A DNA stretch of 64,000 nt, taken from an uncultured Alphaproteobacteria bacterium (GTDB lineage Bacteria > Pseudomonadota > Alphaproteobacteria > Rhodobacterales > Rhodobacteraceae). The notes under the pieces are model-generated. The model saw nothing but the letters and a program-made list of their open reading frames with translations, had not been told where the DNA came from and searched no databases. A program made the translations under genes and the position numbers. The stretch is taken from the NCBI GenBank assembly GCA_902576905.1, contig CACGWW010000005.1, positions 1-64,000 of the forward strand, read 5' to 3'. This document shows, piece after piece, positions 35,426 through 44,284 of this stretch. Each line of letters begins with the position of its first letter. Position 1 is the stretch's first letter.

Positions 35426-36565
35426 CTACCCTTTCACAGATCCAGCTACTAAGCCCCTTATAAAATATCTCTGTAAAGAAAGAAATACAAATAGCGGCAC
35501 TATCATTGAAACGAAAGCACTTGTTGTCAAAATCTCCCAGTTCTGAGAAAACTCACCTAACATTTCTCTTAAGCGAGAGGTCAAAACTATTTCACTGGGC
35601 ATTTTATCTAGGAATACCAACGCGACCAGCAAATCATTCCAGACCCACAAAAACTGTAAAATGCCAATTGATGCGAAAGCTGGTATGGATAATGGTAATA
35701 TTATTTTCATAAAAATTTGATAGTGGCTGGCCCCGTCAACTCTAGCAGCCTCAAACATCTCATGCGGTAGGCTTTTTATGAAATTCCTCAACAGAAAAAT
35801 TTTCAAAGGCAACCCAAAACCAGTATGAGCCAACCATATGCCAACGTAGGATTTTGCAGAAACACCAAAGAAGTTACCTATTTGATTGTAGACAGTTAAA
35901 ATAGGAATAAGCGACATTTGCAAAGGAACAACTAAAAGGCACACAATAGTAGCAAAAATAAGATCTCTCCCATAAAAATTCATCCAAGAAAGTGCATAGG
36001 CTGCAAAGGCTCCTATTATTAGCGGTATAATTGTAGACGGCACAGCAACTGTTAGCGAATTAATAAAAGATTGGCCTAGTCCCCGGAATACTAGAACTTC
36101 TTTATAATTTTCTAAGGTTAGGCTGGGAGGCGTGTTTACAGTAAGAAAAATCCTTTTCCCTTTCTTATGCTTAAACTCTTTATCAGACGTCCATCTATAG
36201 CTCCCATCCTTTTTTAGGTAAAAAGTACTCCCATTCTTCATTGTTACTTTTGAAGGAGCCTTAAATGCTTTTGGATTTTTGCTAGTAATTCCAAAGTTTA
36301 TCACAGATTTAGTTGGTGAATTCTTTAGCAAATTGCCTGTTATGATAAAAACACCATTCTCTTCAAATTGAACATTGCTTTTTTCAGTCCTAACAATTTC
36401 ATTAAACTCATTATGCTTTAATGCCGTCCACCAACCAGTTAACGCTACTTGGTCTTTGTCTCTTAAAGAGCTAATTAATAACCCGAAGGTAGGAATAACC
36501 CAAATAAACACAATTATTAGCAAAAAGAAATGCGCTAGAAATTTACCAAAAGAAAAGTGTTTCAT
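35426..36565 (-). CDS. aglG: ABC transporter permease (AglG type)
   Basis: A 379-residue MalG-type permease. Six hydrophobic segments are visible, with the EAA loop ARVDGASHYQIFMKIILPLS that contacts the ATPase. A periplasmic insertion of about 120 residues lies between the first and second membrane segments (roughly 45-165), as in AglG proteins. I start it at ATG 36565, giving a four-base ATGA overlap with aglF; a longer frame begins 12 codons earlier inside aglF. Confidence 0.87.
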   Translation of the reverse strand: MKHFSFGKFLAHFFLLIIVFIWVIPTFGLLISSLRDKDQVALTGWWTALKHNEFNEIVRTEKSNVQFEENGVFIITGNLLKNSPTKSVINFGITSKNPKAFKAPSKVTMKNGSTFYLKKDGSYRWTSDKEFKHKKGKRIFLTVNTPPSLTLENYKEVLVFRGLGQSFINSLTVAVPSTIIPLIIGAFAAYALSWMNFYGRDLIFATIVCLLVVPLQMSLIPILTVYNQIGNFFGVSAKSYVGIWLAHTGFGLPLKIFLLRNFIKSLPHEMFEAARVDGASHYQIFMKIILPLSIPAFASIGILQFLWVWNDLLVALVFLDKMPSEIVLTSRLREMLGEFSQNWEILTTSAFVSMIVPLFVFLSLQRYFIRGLVAGSVKG

Positions 36566-37545
36566 CTTTCTTGTTCCATTTTGAACCGCCTTAGGTTCCA
36601 AATCATTATTGGGATAACGCCAAGCATTATAAAAAGCGCTATGGTACTACCTCTGCCCGAGTCCCCTCCACCTCTGAACATCCAATCGAACATTAAGTTT
36701 GCGAGAACTTCTGTTCCCCATTGCCCATTTGTCATTGCTAAAACGATATCAAAAACTTTTAGCACTAATATCGTAATAGTAGTCCAAATAACTACTATTG
36801 TTTCTGAAAGAAACGGAATAATAATATAAAAAAATATTCTTACTTCACCTGCGCCATCTATCCTTGCAGCTTCAAGTGTTTCTTCAGGAATAGCCCTTAG
36901 GGCTGCACTGAAAATAACCATTGCGAGTCCAGTTTGGATCCAAATCATTATTACCATTAAAAAGAAGTTATTCCAAAACGGGATAGCTATCCATGCATGT
37001 GGATCACCACCAAAATAAACAATTATTGCGTTAAGAATACCAATCTGGTCATTTCCAGCCCCTCTGTATTCATAAACAAATTTCCATATAACACTTGCAC
37101 CTACAAAAGAGATTGCCATTGGCATAAAAATTAAAGTTTTTGCAAATACGCCCCACCAAACCCTATCCGCTAATGTAGCTATGGTTAACCCTAAAAAAGT
37201 ACAAGTTGTTGGAACAACGATAAGCCACAAAAAATTGTTAAGAATGCTTTGACGAAAATCACTGTCATTCAGAGCCCAAACGTAGTTACTCACTCCAGTA
37301 AACTCACGGCCATAGTTATCAAAAAAGCTAAGCCGAATAGTCTCTGATACTGGATAGATTAAATAAACTAACAAAATTATTAGAGCTGGTGCCATAAAAA
37401 TCCAAGGCCGAAACATAGAATCTTGTAAGTTCCTTTTGCTGAACTTATTCACCAGATAATCGTGTGCCCAGTTAGCAAGCACAAAATAGCTAAGTACAGC
37501 TGAGACACCTATTACGACGTAAACTATAAAATTAATAAAAGACAA
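36562..37545 (-). CDS. aglF: ABC transporter permease (AglF type)
   Basis: A 327-residue MalF-type permease with about eight hydrophobic segments and the EAA loop ARIDGAGEVRIFFYIIIPFL. A first N-terminal membrane helix is followed by a cytoplasmic stretch before the core domain. It lies downstream of the binding protein gene beyond a hairpin. Pairs with AglG to form the transmembrane channel. Confidence 0.88.
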   Translation of the reverse strand: MSFINFIVYVVIGVSAVLSYFVLANWAHDYLVNKFSKRNLQDSMFRPWIFMAPALIILLVYLIYPVSETIRLSFFDNYGREFTGVSNYVWALNDSDFRQSILNNFLWLIVVPTTCTFLGLTIATLADRVWWGVFAKTLIFMPMAISFVGASVIWKFVYEYRGAGNDQIGILNAIIVYFGGDPHAWIAIPFWNNFFLMVIMIWIQTGLAMVIFSAALRAIPEETLEAARIDGAGEVRIFFYIIIPFLSETIVVIWTTITILVLKVFDIVLAMTNGQWGTEVLANLMFDWMFRGGGDSGRGSTIALFIMLGVIPIMIWNLRRFKMEQER

Positions 37546-37565
37546 TTTTCTGGCGATTAATAAAA

Positions 37566-37588
37566 AGAGGCGGTTAAAAACCGCCTCT
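37566..37588 (-). terminator. Hairpin between binding protein and permease genes
   Basis: AGAGGCGGTT pairs perfectly with AACCGCCTCT across a three-base loop, followed on the minus strand by TTTTT. It lies inside the operon, so it probably acts as a partial terminator or mRNA-stabilising end, raising binding protein over permease. Confidence 0.8.
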
Positions 37589-37606
37589 AAAATTTTAATT
37601 AGCGAT

Positions 37607-38920
37607 TTACTTTATCGCATCCCAGCTTTTTTGGATTTCAGCGGTTACATCCTTAGCAGATTTACCTCCGGTATAATCAACCATTCCTGTCCAAAATGAA
37701 CCTGCTCCGATTGGGCCAGGCATTAAGTCTGAGCCATCAAATCTAAAAGTGGTCGCATTAAGTAGAATTTGATTTAAACCTCTGAAGGTATCGCTTGAGT
37801 GTTTTGCTAAATCAATGCCCTTGTGAGGGTTTAAAAATCCAGAACCTTCAATCTCCATCCATATATGGTTAGATTGAGGGTGCTTTAGATAATTTATAAA
37901 CTCTCTTGTCGCAGGGCTGTCGTTAGTGATCGCGAAAAGTGTTCCACCGCCCAAAACAGGGTTTCCTAGCTTCTTCGTTGAGTACGCTGGAAAATAGAAG
38001 AAGTCATAGTCTTCGCCAGCTTTAACGCCTTCCGGAAAGAATGCAGGAATAAAGCTAGCTTGTCTATGCATCATACACTTTGGAGGTGAAGTAAATAGAC
38101 CTTTAGGGCTGTCTCTGAAATCAGTTGTTGCCACAGCAGCAGCACCACCATCAACATAAGCATCATTTCGTGCGAAAGAACCAAAGAAATCCATAGCTTC
38201 AATGACCTTTGGATCATTAAAAGGCATTTCATTTGTAACCCAAGCATCGTAAACTGATGGTGCATGTGTTCTTAGCATTATGTCTTCCATCCAGTCAGTT
38301 CCAGGCCAACCCGTTGCATCACCTGAACCTAAACCAATGCACCAAGGCGTATTTCCGTCTTTAGCCATTTTTTCTGTAAGCGCTACTAACTCTTCCATAG
38401 TGTTTGGAACTTCATAACCATTATCTTCAAAATTATCTGGTGAATACCAAACTAAACTTTTAACATTTACTCTGTAGAAGAAGCCGTAAAACTGGTCTTT
38501 GCCACTTTTATCTGGGTATGTTCCCAAGTCAATCCAGGATTGCCCAGCCGCGTAATTATCCAATACCCACTTTTGAGTGTCAGCTCCAAGTGGTGTTAAT
38601 CCACCTATAGCTGCAATATTAGCTGCGAGTCCTGGTTGTGGAAAGATCGCTAGGTTTGGGGGGCTTCCTGCTTTGACGTCAATTGTGATCTGTTGTTCAA
38701 AAGAGTCAGACCCACCATATTCGACAACTGCACCAGTAGCATCTGTAAATGCCTTGATAACTTTTCTAAATTGGTCATCTTGTGGCGCCAACCACGGTCC
38801 AGAAATCGTAATTTTTTGACCAGAAAGATCTGGTCCACTGTAATGCCCCCCTGCAAACGCTGAGGTAAAGGGCAAGATTATTATTGATAGTACAATAAGA
38901 AAAAAACGTGTTATTCTCAT
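37607..38920 (-). CDS. aglE: Alpha-glucoside ABC transporter substrate-binding protein
   Basis: A 437-residue periplasmic binding protein. The signal peptide spans residues 1-23 (FFLIVLSIIILPFTSAFAGG). The mature part is of the carbohydrate-binding family 1 type, with ITISGPW near the start and LAIFPQPGLAANIA. The start has AGGGGG seven bases upstream. It heads the operon aglE-aglF-aglG-GH4-aglK-pfkA-sugar dehydrogenase. The AglE assignment follows from this gene order (AglEFGAK in rhizobia) and length; related sugars are possible. Confidence 0.87.
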   Translation of the reverse strand: MRITRFFLIVLSIIILPFTSAFAGGHYSGPDLSGQKITISGPWLAPQDDQFRKVIKAFTDATGAVVEYGGSDSFEQQITIDVKAGSPPNLAIFPQPGLAANIAAIGGLTPLGADTQKWVLDNYAAGQSWIDLGTYPDKSGKDQFYGFFYRVNVKSLVWYSPDNFEDNGYEVPNTMEELVALTEKMAKDGNTPWCIGLGSGDATGWPGTDWMEDIMLRTHAPSVYDAWVTNEMPFNDPKVIEAMDFFGSFARNDAYVDGGAAAVATTDFRDSPKGLFTSPPKCMMHRQASFIPAFFPEGVKAGEDYDFFYFPAYSTKKLGNPVLGGGTLFAITNDSPATREFINYLKHPQSNHIWMEIEGSGFLNPHKGIDLAKHSSDTFRGLNQILLNATTFRFDGSDLMPGPIGAGSFWTGMVDYTGGKSAKDVTAEIQKSWDAIK

Positions 38921-38959
38921 TATTCCCCCTAATTGATTATTGTTATAGTAGATTCAAAC

Positions 38960-38976
38960 TGTTACACAGTGTTACA
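38960..38976. promoter_or_regulatory. Candidate operator in the aglE/GH1 divergent region
   Basis: TGTTACACAGTGTTACA is an imperfect odd-centred palindrome and also a direct repeat TGTTACA-CAG-TGTTACA, in the 178-base gap between divergent aglE and the GH1 gene. It fits a sugar regulator site, but no cognate regulator gene is adjacent. Confidence 0.4.
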
Positions 38977-39098
38977 AACCTAGCGTAATTCTTTGGTGCG
39001 ATCAATTTTTATTTCGGAAAATACCACCTCAATCTGATTAACTTTTAAGCAACAGACTAAATTTTAACCAAATAGATAACGAAAAAAGAGCTGATTAT

Positions 39099-40427
39099 TT
39101 GAATAATTTATCTCTAATAAAAAATTTTCCAAAAGATTTTATATTTGGCACTGCAACTTCGAGCTACCAAATAGAAGGGAATAGTTTTGGCGAATCCGGG
39201 AAAAGCCATTGGGATCAATTTGCAAAAATTGACGGCATGGTTTTCAATTCACAAGATGGGCGAATAGCATGCAATCATATTGAATATTGGGAAGAAGATC
39301 TTCAGTTAGTTAGTGATGCAGGGTTCGGTGCCTATAGATTTTCGTTCTCTTGGCCAAGATTGATGCCTGATGGAAATCAGATTTTAAATCAAAAAGGAAT
39401 ATCCTTTTACGATAAACTCATCGATAAAATGCTTGAGTTGGATTTAAAGCCATTTGGGACTTTTTACCACTGGGATTTACCGATTTATTTAGCAGATTTA
39501 GGTGGCTGGGCAAAAAGAGATACAGCGGAGTATTTTGCTGATTACTCTGAAGTAATAATGAAAAATTTTGGAGATAGGCTATATTCAGTTGCTACAATAA
39601 ACGAACCTTGGTGTGTCGCATGGCTTTCTCACTACTTAGGTGTCCATGCACCAGGCCTTAAAGATATTGAAAGCACAGCGAAAGCGATGCACTACATAAT
39701 GTTAGCGCATGGGTATGGAATGGAAGTAATAAGGTCTTATTCATTTAAGAATGCTGGAATAGTTTTAAATAAAGCTGCTGTAGAAAATTATTCAGATAAA
39801 CCTGAAGATATTGATGCCGCAAACTTATATGAAAAAATTCATAACTCGTGGTTTAGTGACGCCGTTTTTAAATCTAAATATCCAGAGAGTCTTCTAAATA
39901 TTCTTGGAGATTATATGCCTGCTGAATATGAAGAGGACCTAAAAATAATAGGAACGCCTATAGATTGGCTTGGAATAAATTACTACACAAGAAATTTAAT
40001 AAAATTTGATAAGCAAGAAAAAATATTCCAATTAACAGATATTGAAGGTCCTTTAAATAAAACGGATATGAATTGGGAGATTTATCCAGAGGGGCTTAAA
40101 AAAGTAATTGAAACTGAAGTTAATAGCTACAATCTGAAATTACCTATCCATATCACTGAAAATGGGATGGCAAACAAAGATTTAATTATAGATGGGAAAA
40201 TTGATGATCAAAAGAGGATCGACTATTATTTTTTGCATCTTCAAGAAATACAAGCGCTTTTAGATAGAGGTTATAATATCAGAAGCTACTTTGCTTGGTC
40301 TTTATTAGATAATTATGAATGGTCTTATGGATACGATAAACGATTTGGTCTTGTCTATGTTGATTTTGAAAGCCAGAAGCGTATAAAAAAGAAGTCGTGG
40401 TATGAGTTTTCCTCTAACCTTAAATAG
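39099..40427 (+). CDS. GH1-family beta-glucosidase
   Basis: A 442-residue glycoside hydrolase family 1 enzyme. The N-terminal FIFGTATSSYQIEG, the acid/base Glu169 in TINEP and the nucleophile Glu354 in ITENG are all present, with the C-terminal NYEWSYGYDKRFG. It is cytoplasmic (no signal peptide) and would cut beta-linked disaccharides to glucose. It starts with TTG 39099 after AAAAGAG; the next in-frame ATG would remove essential N-terminal residues. It is divergent from aglE and its end overlaps the glucokinase gene by eight bases. Confidence 0.9.
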   Translation: MNNLSLIKNFPKDFIFGTATSSYQIEGNSFGESGKSHWDQFAKIDGMVFNSQDGRIACNHIEYWEEDLQLVSDAGFGAYRFSFSWPRLMPDGNQILNQKGISFYDKLIDKMLELDLKPFGTFYHWDLPIYLADLGGWAKRDTAEYFADYSEVIMKNFGDRLYSVATINEPWCVAWLSHYLGVHAPGLKDIESTAKAMHYIMLAHGYGMEVIRSYSFKNAGIVLNKAAVENYSDKPEDIDAANLYEKIHNSWFSDAVFKSKYPESLLNILGDYMPAEYEEDLKIIGTPIDWLGINYYTRNLIKFDKQEKIFQLTDIEGPLNKTDMNWEIYPEGLKKVIETEVNSYNLKLPIHITENGMANKDLIIDGKIDDQKRIDYYFLHLQEIQALLDRGYNIRSYFAWSLLDNYEWSYGYDKRFGLVYVDFESQKRIKKKSWYEFSSNLK

Positions 40428-41427
40428 AAACTTTTTGTCTTTGAAAAAATGGACTGTAGAAGGCTTCCGCTGATCCCTTCAAGCCATTGTTATCGTCAAA
40501 CGACAATAGAATAGGTACATCTGAAACGTAATTTTTGTATTTTCCTTTATTACGGAGCCTGTCATGAAACATGCTATCATTAAAGACTTCAGATAGCTTT
40601 GCTGATATTCCACCACAAATAATAACGCATTTTTGACTTCCCGTTACAAGAATATTGTTTGCAATAGACGTTGCAAAAATTTCGACCATAAGCCTAGCAG
40701 CATTTCTAGCTAATATATTACCTTCCTTTGCAGCAAGCCCAATTTGATCTGCAGAAGACATTTCAGAGGTATGATTTTCTTTAAAGCAAAGATAATTATA
40801 AATATTCACAAGGCCTCTACCACTTAGAACTTCTTCTGTTGAAACATAATCAACCTTTTTAGACAACCACTCTAATAGGTTAATTTCTTCTTTACTCGCA
40901 GGCGAGAAATGCACGTTACCGCCCTCTCCTTGAATTGGCAAAGGAATATTATCGATAAAAACTAATGTCCCAACTCCTAGCCCGGTCCCTGGGCCCGTTA
41001 TAAGTACATTTGTCCCATCTAAAGATTTTCCGTGGTTTAATAAAGCAAGTTCATGCTGTTCAAGAACCTTTTTTTCTAAAAAGTTTGAATTAGCACTGAA
41101 GAAGTTTGTAAAGCCTAATCCCTGCGCAGCAAAATCATTTATGGCCAACAAACTATTGCAATTAGTTGCGTTTAAAAGATCTCTCTTATCAAAAGACCAA
41201 TGATTATTTGTAAATTCTACAAAATTATTGCCGCAGGGTCCTGCTATAGATAAAGATAAATTCTCAATATTTAGGTGGTTTTTAGAAACATAATGAGCTA
41301 TTGCATTGCCAATATTTTCAAAATCAATACAATTTAGGAACTCAATATGCTTTATTTCGGATTTGTTATTCTCCTGGTAACCAAAGCGTGCATTTGTCCC
41401 GCCAATGTCAGCAACTAATAGCTTCAA
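40420..41427 (-). CDS. glk: Glucokinase (Glk family)
   Basis: A 335-residue sugar kinase of the proteobacterial Glk family. The phosphate-binding motif VADIGGTNARFG opens the protein, with ITGPGTGLGVG (catalytic and adenosine region) and QGEGGNVHFSP further on, and ICGGIS toward the end. It phosphorylates glucose released by the two glycosidases. It follows the upstream operon by 42 bases, so it may be read from the large catabolic operon or from its own promoter. Convergent with the GH1 gene. Confidence 0.9.
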   Translation of the reverse strand: MKLLVADIGGTNARFGYQENNKSEIKHIEFLNCIDFENIGNAIAHYVSKNHLNIENLSLSIAGPCGNNFVEFTNNHWSFDKRDLLNATNCNSLLAINDFAAQGLGFTNFFSANSNFLEKKVLEQHELALLNHGKSLDGTNVLITGPGTGLGVGTLVFIDNIPLPIQGEGGNVHFSPASKEEINLLEWLSKKVDYVSTEEVLSGRGLVNIYNYLCFKENHTSEMSSADQIGLAAKEGNILARNAARLMVEIFATSIANNILVTGSQKCVIICGGISAKLSEVFNDSMFHDRLRNKGKYKNYVSDVPILLSFDDNNGLKGSAEAFYSPFFQRQKVSI

Positions 41428-41469
41428 ATCAGCCCCCTAATACTACTTTGAACTATACACTACTTATTT

Positions 41470-42168
41470 TTAATTGAAGAAAAAGTTTTTTAAATGGTTA
41501 TTCAATTTTTGAGGGCACTCAAGCATTGGCATGTGACCTACACCCTCCAAAACTGTAAGAATAGAACTTTTTATCATTTTATTCATATCAGAGTGATAGG
41601 ATACCGGGCAGAGTTGATCACTTTCACCACATATAATAAGCGTTTTGCAGTCAACGTTTTCTAAAATGGAGGTTTGATCCTTTCGATCTCTAAGTGCAAC
41701 AGATTGATTGTAAAATACTTTTTTATCCAGTTTCGATGCCATATCTACACATTGTTGAATAAGGTTATTTTTATCTCTGCAGTCATCAGTAAAGTATCGA
41801 GATATATAATCAGATTTCATTAACGTTATTAAATCTAATGCGTCCAACTCTTTAAGGGTTTTATTCCTCCTATCCTTTACCTCTTCTTTTTCTTCATAAG
41901 GATTAGTATTTAGTAAAGCCAAAGAGAGCACTCTTTTACTATGTTGCTTGACAAGTTCCATAGCAATAATGCCTCCCATGGAGTGGCCTAGAAGATGAAA
42001 TTTATTCGGTAAATTTGAAGCTAAATTTTTAACACCCAACTCGATATCACGATGCTCATTGAACTCAATAACTATAACATTAAAAACTTTTTCTAATACA
42101 TTAATTTGATGAGTAAAAATATCTTCATTACACATCATTCCTGGTATAAGAACGACAGATGGGCTCAT
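41470..42168 (-). CDS. Alpha/beta hydrolase
   Basis: A 232-residue alpha/beta-hydrolase. The nucleophile elbow is GHSMGG, the oxyanion region LIPGMMCN, and the catalytic Asp (GESDQLCP) and His (GVGHMPM) are visible. No signal peptide. It overlaps the MetE-like gene by four bases (ATGA), so it is cotranscribed with the catabolic operon. It probably cleaves an ester, lactone or C-C bond; the substrate is unknown. Confidence 0.87.
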   Translation of the reverse strand: MSPSVVLIPGMMCNEDIFTHQINVLEKVFNVIVIEFNEHRDIELGVKNLASNLPNKFHLLGHSMGGIIAMELVKQHSKRVLSLALLNTNPYEEKEEVKDRRNKTLKELDALDLITLMKSDYISRYFTDDCRDKNNLIQQCVDMASKLDKKVFYNQSVALRDRKDQTSILENVDCKTLIICGESDQLCPVSYHSDMNKMIKSSILTVLEGVGHMPMLECPQKLNNHLKNFFFN

Positions 42169-43286
42169 TTTACTAGTGACGCACCCTCTGCTAATGATTT
42201 CAGCTTTGCATAGGCAATGTCTGGATCAACAGCCCCAAATCCAGCAAATGTACCAAAACCACAATCCGTACCACCAATTACACGGTCGTGTCCTACAATA
42301 TTCACGAACTTATTTATTCTTTCTGCAACAAGCATTGGATGCTCAACAAAGTTCGTAGTAGAATCTAAGCATCCAGGTACAAGTATTTTGTCTTCCGGAA
42401 TATCATTCTTTCGCTCTTGAAAAATTTGCCATTCATGGGCATGTCTTGGATTGGAGGTTTCAAAAAGTAGGTACTGTGCTTTTGACGACATAAGTGTATC
42501 GAACATTTTTTTCATTGAAATATCGCAAACATGCGGACCCTCATAGTTTCCCCAACAGATGTGAACTCTAATTTTTTCTGAGGGAATGTCTCTTAAAGCG
42601 TGATTCAGTGCCTCCACATGGAGGTTTGCAATTTTAATAAAATCTTCATCAGTTAGATCATTAAATAGCATATGTCGAGACAATGCTAAATCAGGACAAT
42701 CAAGTTGTAGCGTAAGACCTTCAGCAACTATTGCATCATACTCTTGCTTCATCGCATCCGCTAAGGCCTCAAGGTATTTTTCTCTACTAGGATAGTAATC
42801 ATTCTGAAGAAAAAGAGAAATAACTCCAGGTGAAGCAGCATTCATAAAGCCTAACTCAACATTATTAACTTTCATAGCCGACTTTAGGTTTTTTATGTCT
42901 TTTTGGAGTTCATTATTTTCTTTTGATTTTACTTCACCCACGCACATCGGGCGTGCGTACTGAGGGGTTCCACCATCATCAGCTATCTTTTTTAAATATT
43001 GTGGAAATAATTTCAAGTCTTGAGGTGCATTCCTTGGACTATCACCATCAAACCCTGTATATCTATCTTTGACATATGTAGCATAGGAAATTTTACTTGT
43101 TTCTCCATCAGAGACTATATCAATACCGGAATCTTTCTGTTTCTTTACAGTTGCTTCAACCGCTTTCTTCATAACGTCATCGAATTCATCAATTGAAAAA
43201 GGTTCATTTTTTTCTCTAGCAAAAATAAAATCTACGACTTTTTGAGATCTAGGAAGAGATCCTACGTGTGTTGTTAGTAATTTCAC
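42165..43286 (-). CDS. MetE C-terminal-like (cobalamin-independent methyltransferase type) protein
   Basis: A 373-residue barrel related to the C-terminal, zinc-bearing half of methionine synthase MetE. It opens with LLTTHVGSLPR, and zinc-ligand-type motifs are HICWGN, FETSNPRH and GGTDCGFGT. The real start is probably GTG 43286, seven bases after GGAGG; an ATG seven codons earlier overlaps the ribosome site. Such short MetE-like proteins occur in catabolic operons and may move methyl groups or break C-S or C-O bonds rather than make methionine. Two genes either side overlap or abut it. Confidence 0.8.
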   Translation of the reverse strand: MKLLTTHVGSLPRSQKVVDFIFAREKNEPFSIDEFDDVMKKAVEATVKKQKDSGIDIVSDGETSKISYATYVKDRYTGFDGDSPRNAPQDLKLFPQYLKKIADDGGTPQYARPMCVGEVKSKENNELQKDIKNLKSAMKVNNVELGFMNAASPGVISLFLQNDYYPSREKYLEALADAMKQEYDAIVAEGLTLQLDCPDLALSRHMLFNDLTDEDFIKIANLHVEALNHALRDIPSEKIRVHICWGNYEGPHVCDISMKKMFDTLMSSKAQYLLFETSNPRHAHEWQIFQERKNDIPEDKILVPGCLDSTTNFVEHPMLVAERINKFVNIVGHDRVIGGTDCGFGTFAGFGAVDPDIAYAKLKSLAEGASLVK

Positions 43287-43287
43287 T

Positions 43288-44253
43288 TTATGGCCTCCAT
43301 GTTGCACCAGCTGGATCGTCCGTTGGTATTACCCTATACAAACCACTTTCCCCAGTCATTGAAGGTTCTAATGTATAATCTAGATTTTCAGGTACAGAAA
43401 AAGTGTCACCAGGATTTAAAACTGTTTCAAATGTATTGGAAAAGAACTTCCAATGACCCTTAACGGGCATCAAAACATTTATTTTATTTGATTTTTGAGA
43501 GGCATTTGAAAGTGAATTTCTAGAAATAAACTCAACTTCAAATCCAGGCTTGTCTACCAGTTTAGCCTTTTCACCAATAACTTTAGCAGGATTATCTTTA
43601 GATAAAGATAAAAGGTCTAAATATCTTGCAACATGATTAGCAATAATATCATCCCCTTTGAGCTCTGGAAATTCAGATAATTGTTTTTCTGTTAGTGGCG
43701 GCATTGGGTTCATATTATTAGGCAAGCTTTCACCTTTTTTTGTATCATAGAGCTTGCCTTTTTCGGACAGTACAAGCCCATGATTTTTTGCATCTTCTAA
43801 AACTTGTGGAGCCCAAATGACACCTCCTCCAGCATCATCACCCCCTAAAATTGCCATAATCATCCCATAGTCATTCCCTATATTTTCAAAACCTCTAAAA
43901 ATCCCTGTTGGAATATTAATAATATCTCCTTCTTGAAGAATAACCTCACCCGCAGTACCCCAACGACCCCAAAAAAAGCGCCATCTTCCCCTCAACACAA
44001 AAAATACCTCGGCAGTTCTGTGACTATGAAGAGAATTCCTACATTTTGGTGGTTGCCCAGCAGCCCCAATGTTAAATCCATGAGGAAGGGCAAGATGGAC
44101 ATGTTGATCGGGGCTTTCGGAAACACCCGCACCTATAATAGTGAAGTTTTCCTTTTGGTCAGATCCCGGTGTATGGGCATCGATAAAGGCTGTTTTACAA
44201 GGTATAAGTTCACCATAACGTATAATTCTGCTTTCGATATCTAACTGAGACAT
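43288..44253 (-). CDS. Bicupin-type protein
   Basis: A 321-residue cupin. The first cupin motif holds CRNSLHSHRTAEVFFVL..G and a following EGDIINIPTGIFRGFEN; the second, near residues 235-310, is degenerate with NPGDTFSVPENL. The first domain retains the metal-binding His-x-His and Glu. It resembles gentisate-dioxygenase-like bicupins. ATG 44253 has AAGGAA six bases upstream; the frame runs 25 codons further, which I reject. One base separates it from the next gene. A dioxygenase, isomerase or lyase role is possible. Confidence 0.75.
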   Translation of the reverse strand: MSQLDIESRIIRYGELIPCKTAFIDAHTPGSDQKENFTIIGAGVSESPDQHVHLALPHGFNIGAAGQPPKCRNSLHSHRTAEVFFVLRGRWRFFWGRWGTAGEVILQEGDIINIPTGIFRGFENIGNDYGMIMAILGGDDAGGGVIWAPQVLEDAKNHGLVLSEKGKLYDTKKGESLPNNMNPMPPLTEKQLSEFPELKGDDIIANHVARYLDLLSLSKDNPAKVIGEKAKLVDKPGFEVEFISRNSLSNASQKSNKINVLMPVKGHWKFFSNTFETVLNPGDTFSVPENLDYTLEPSMTGESGLYRVIPTDDPAGATWRP

Positions 44254-44284
44254 AAGTTTTCCTTTTTTTGTATCAATATAAAAT

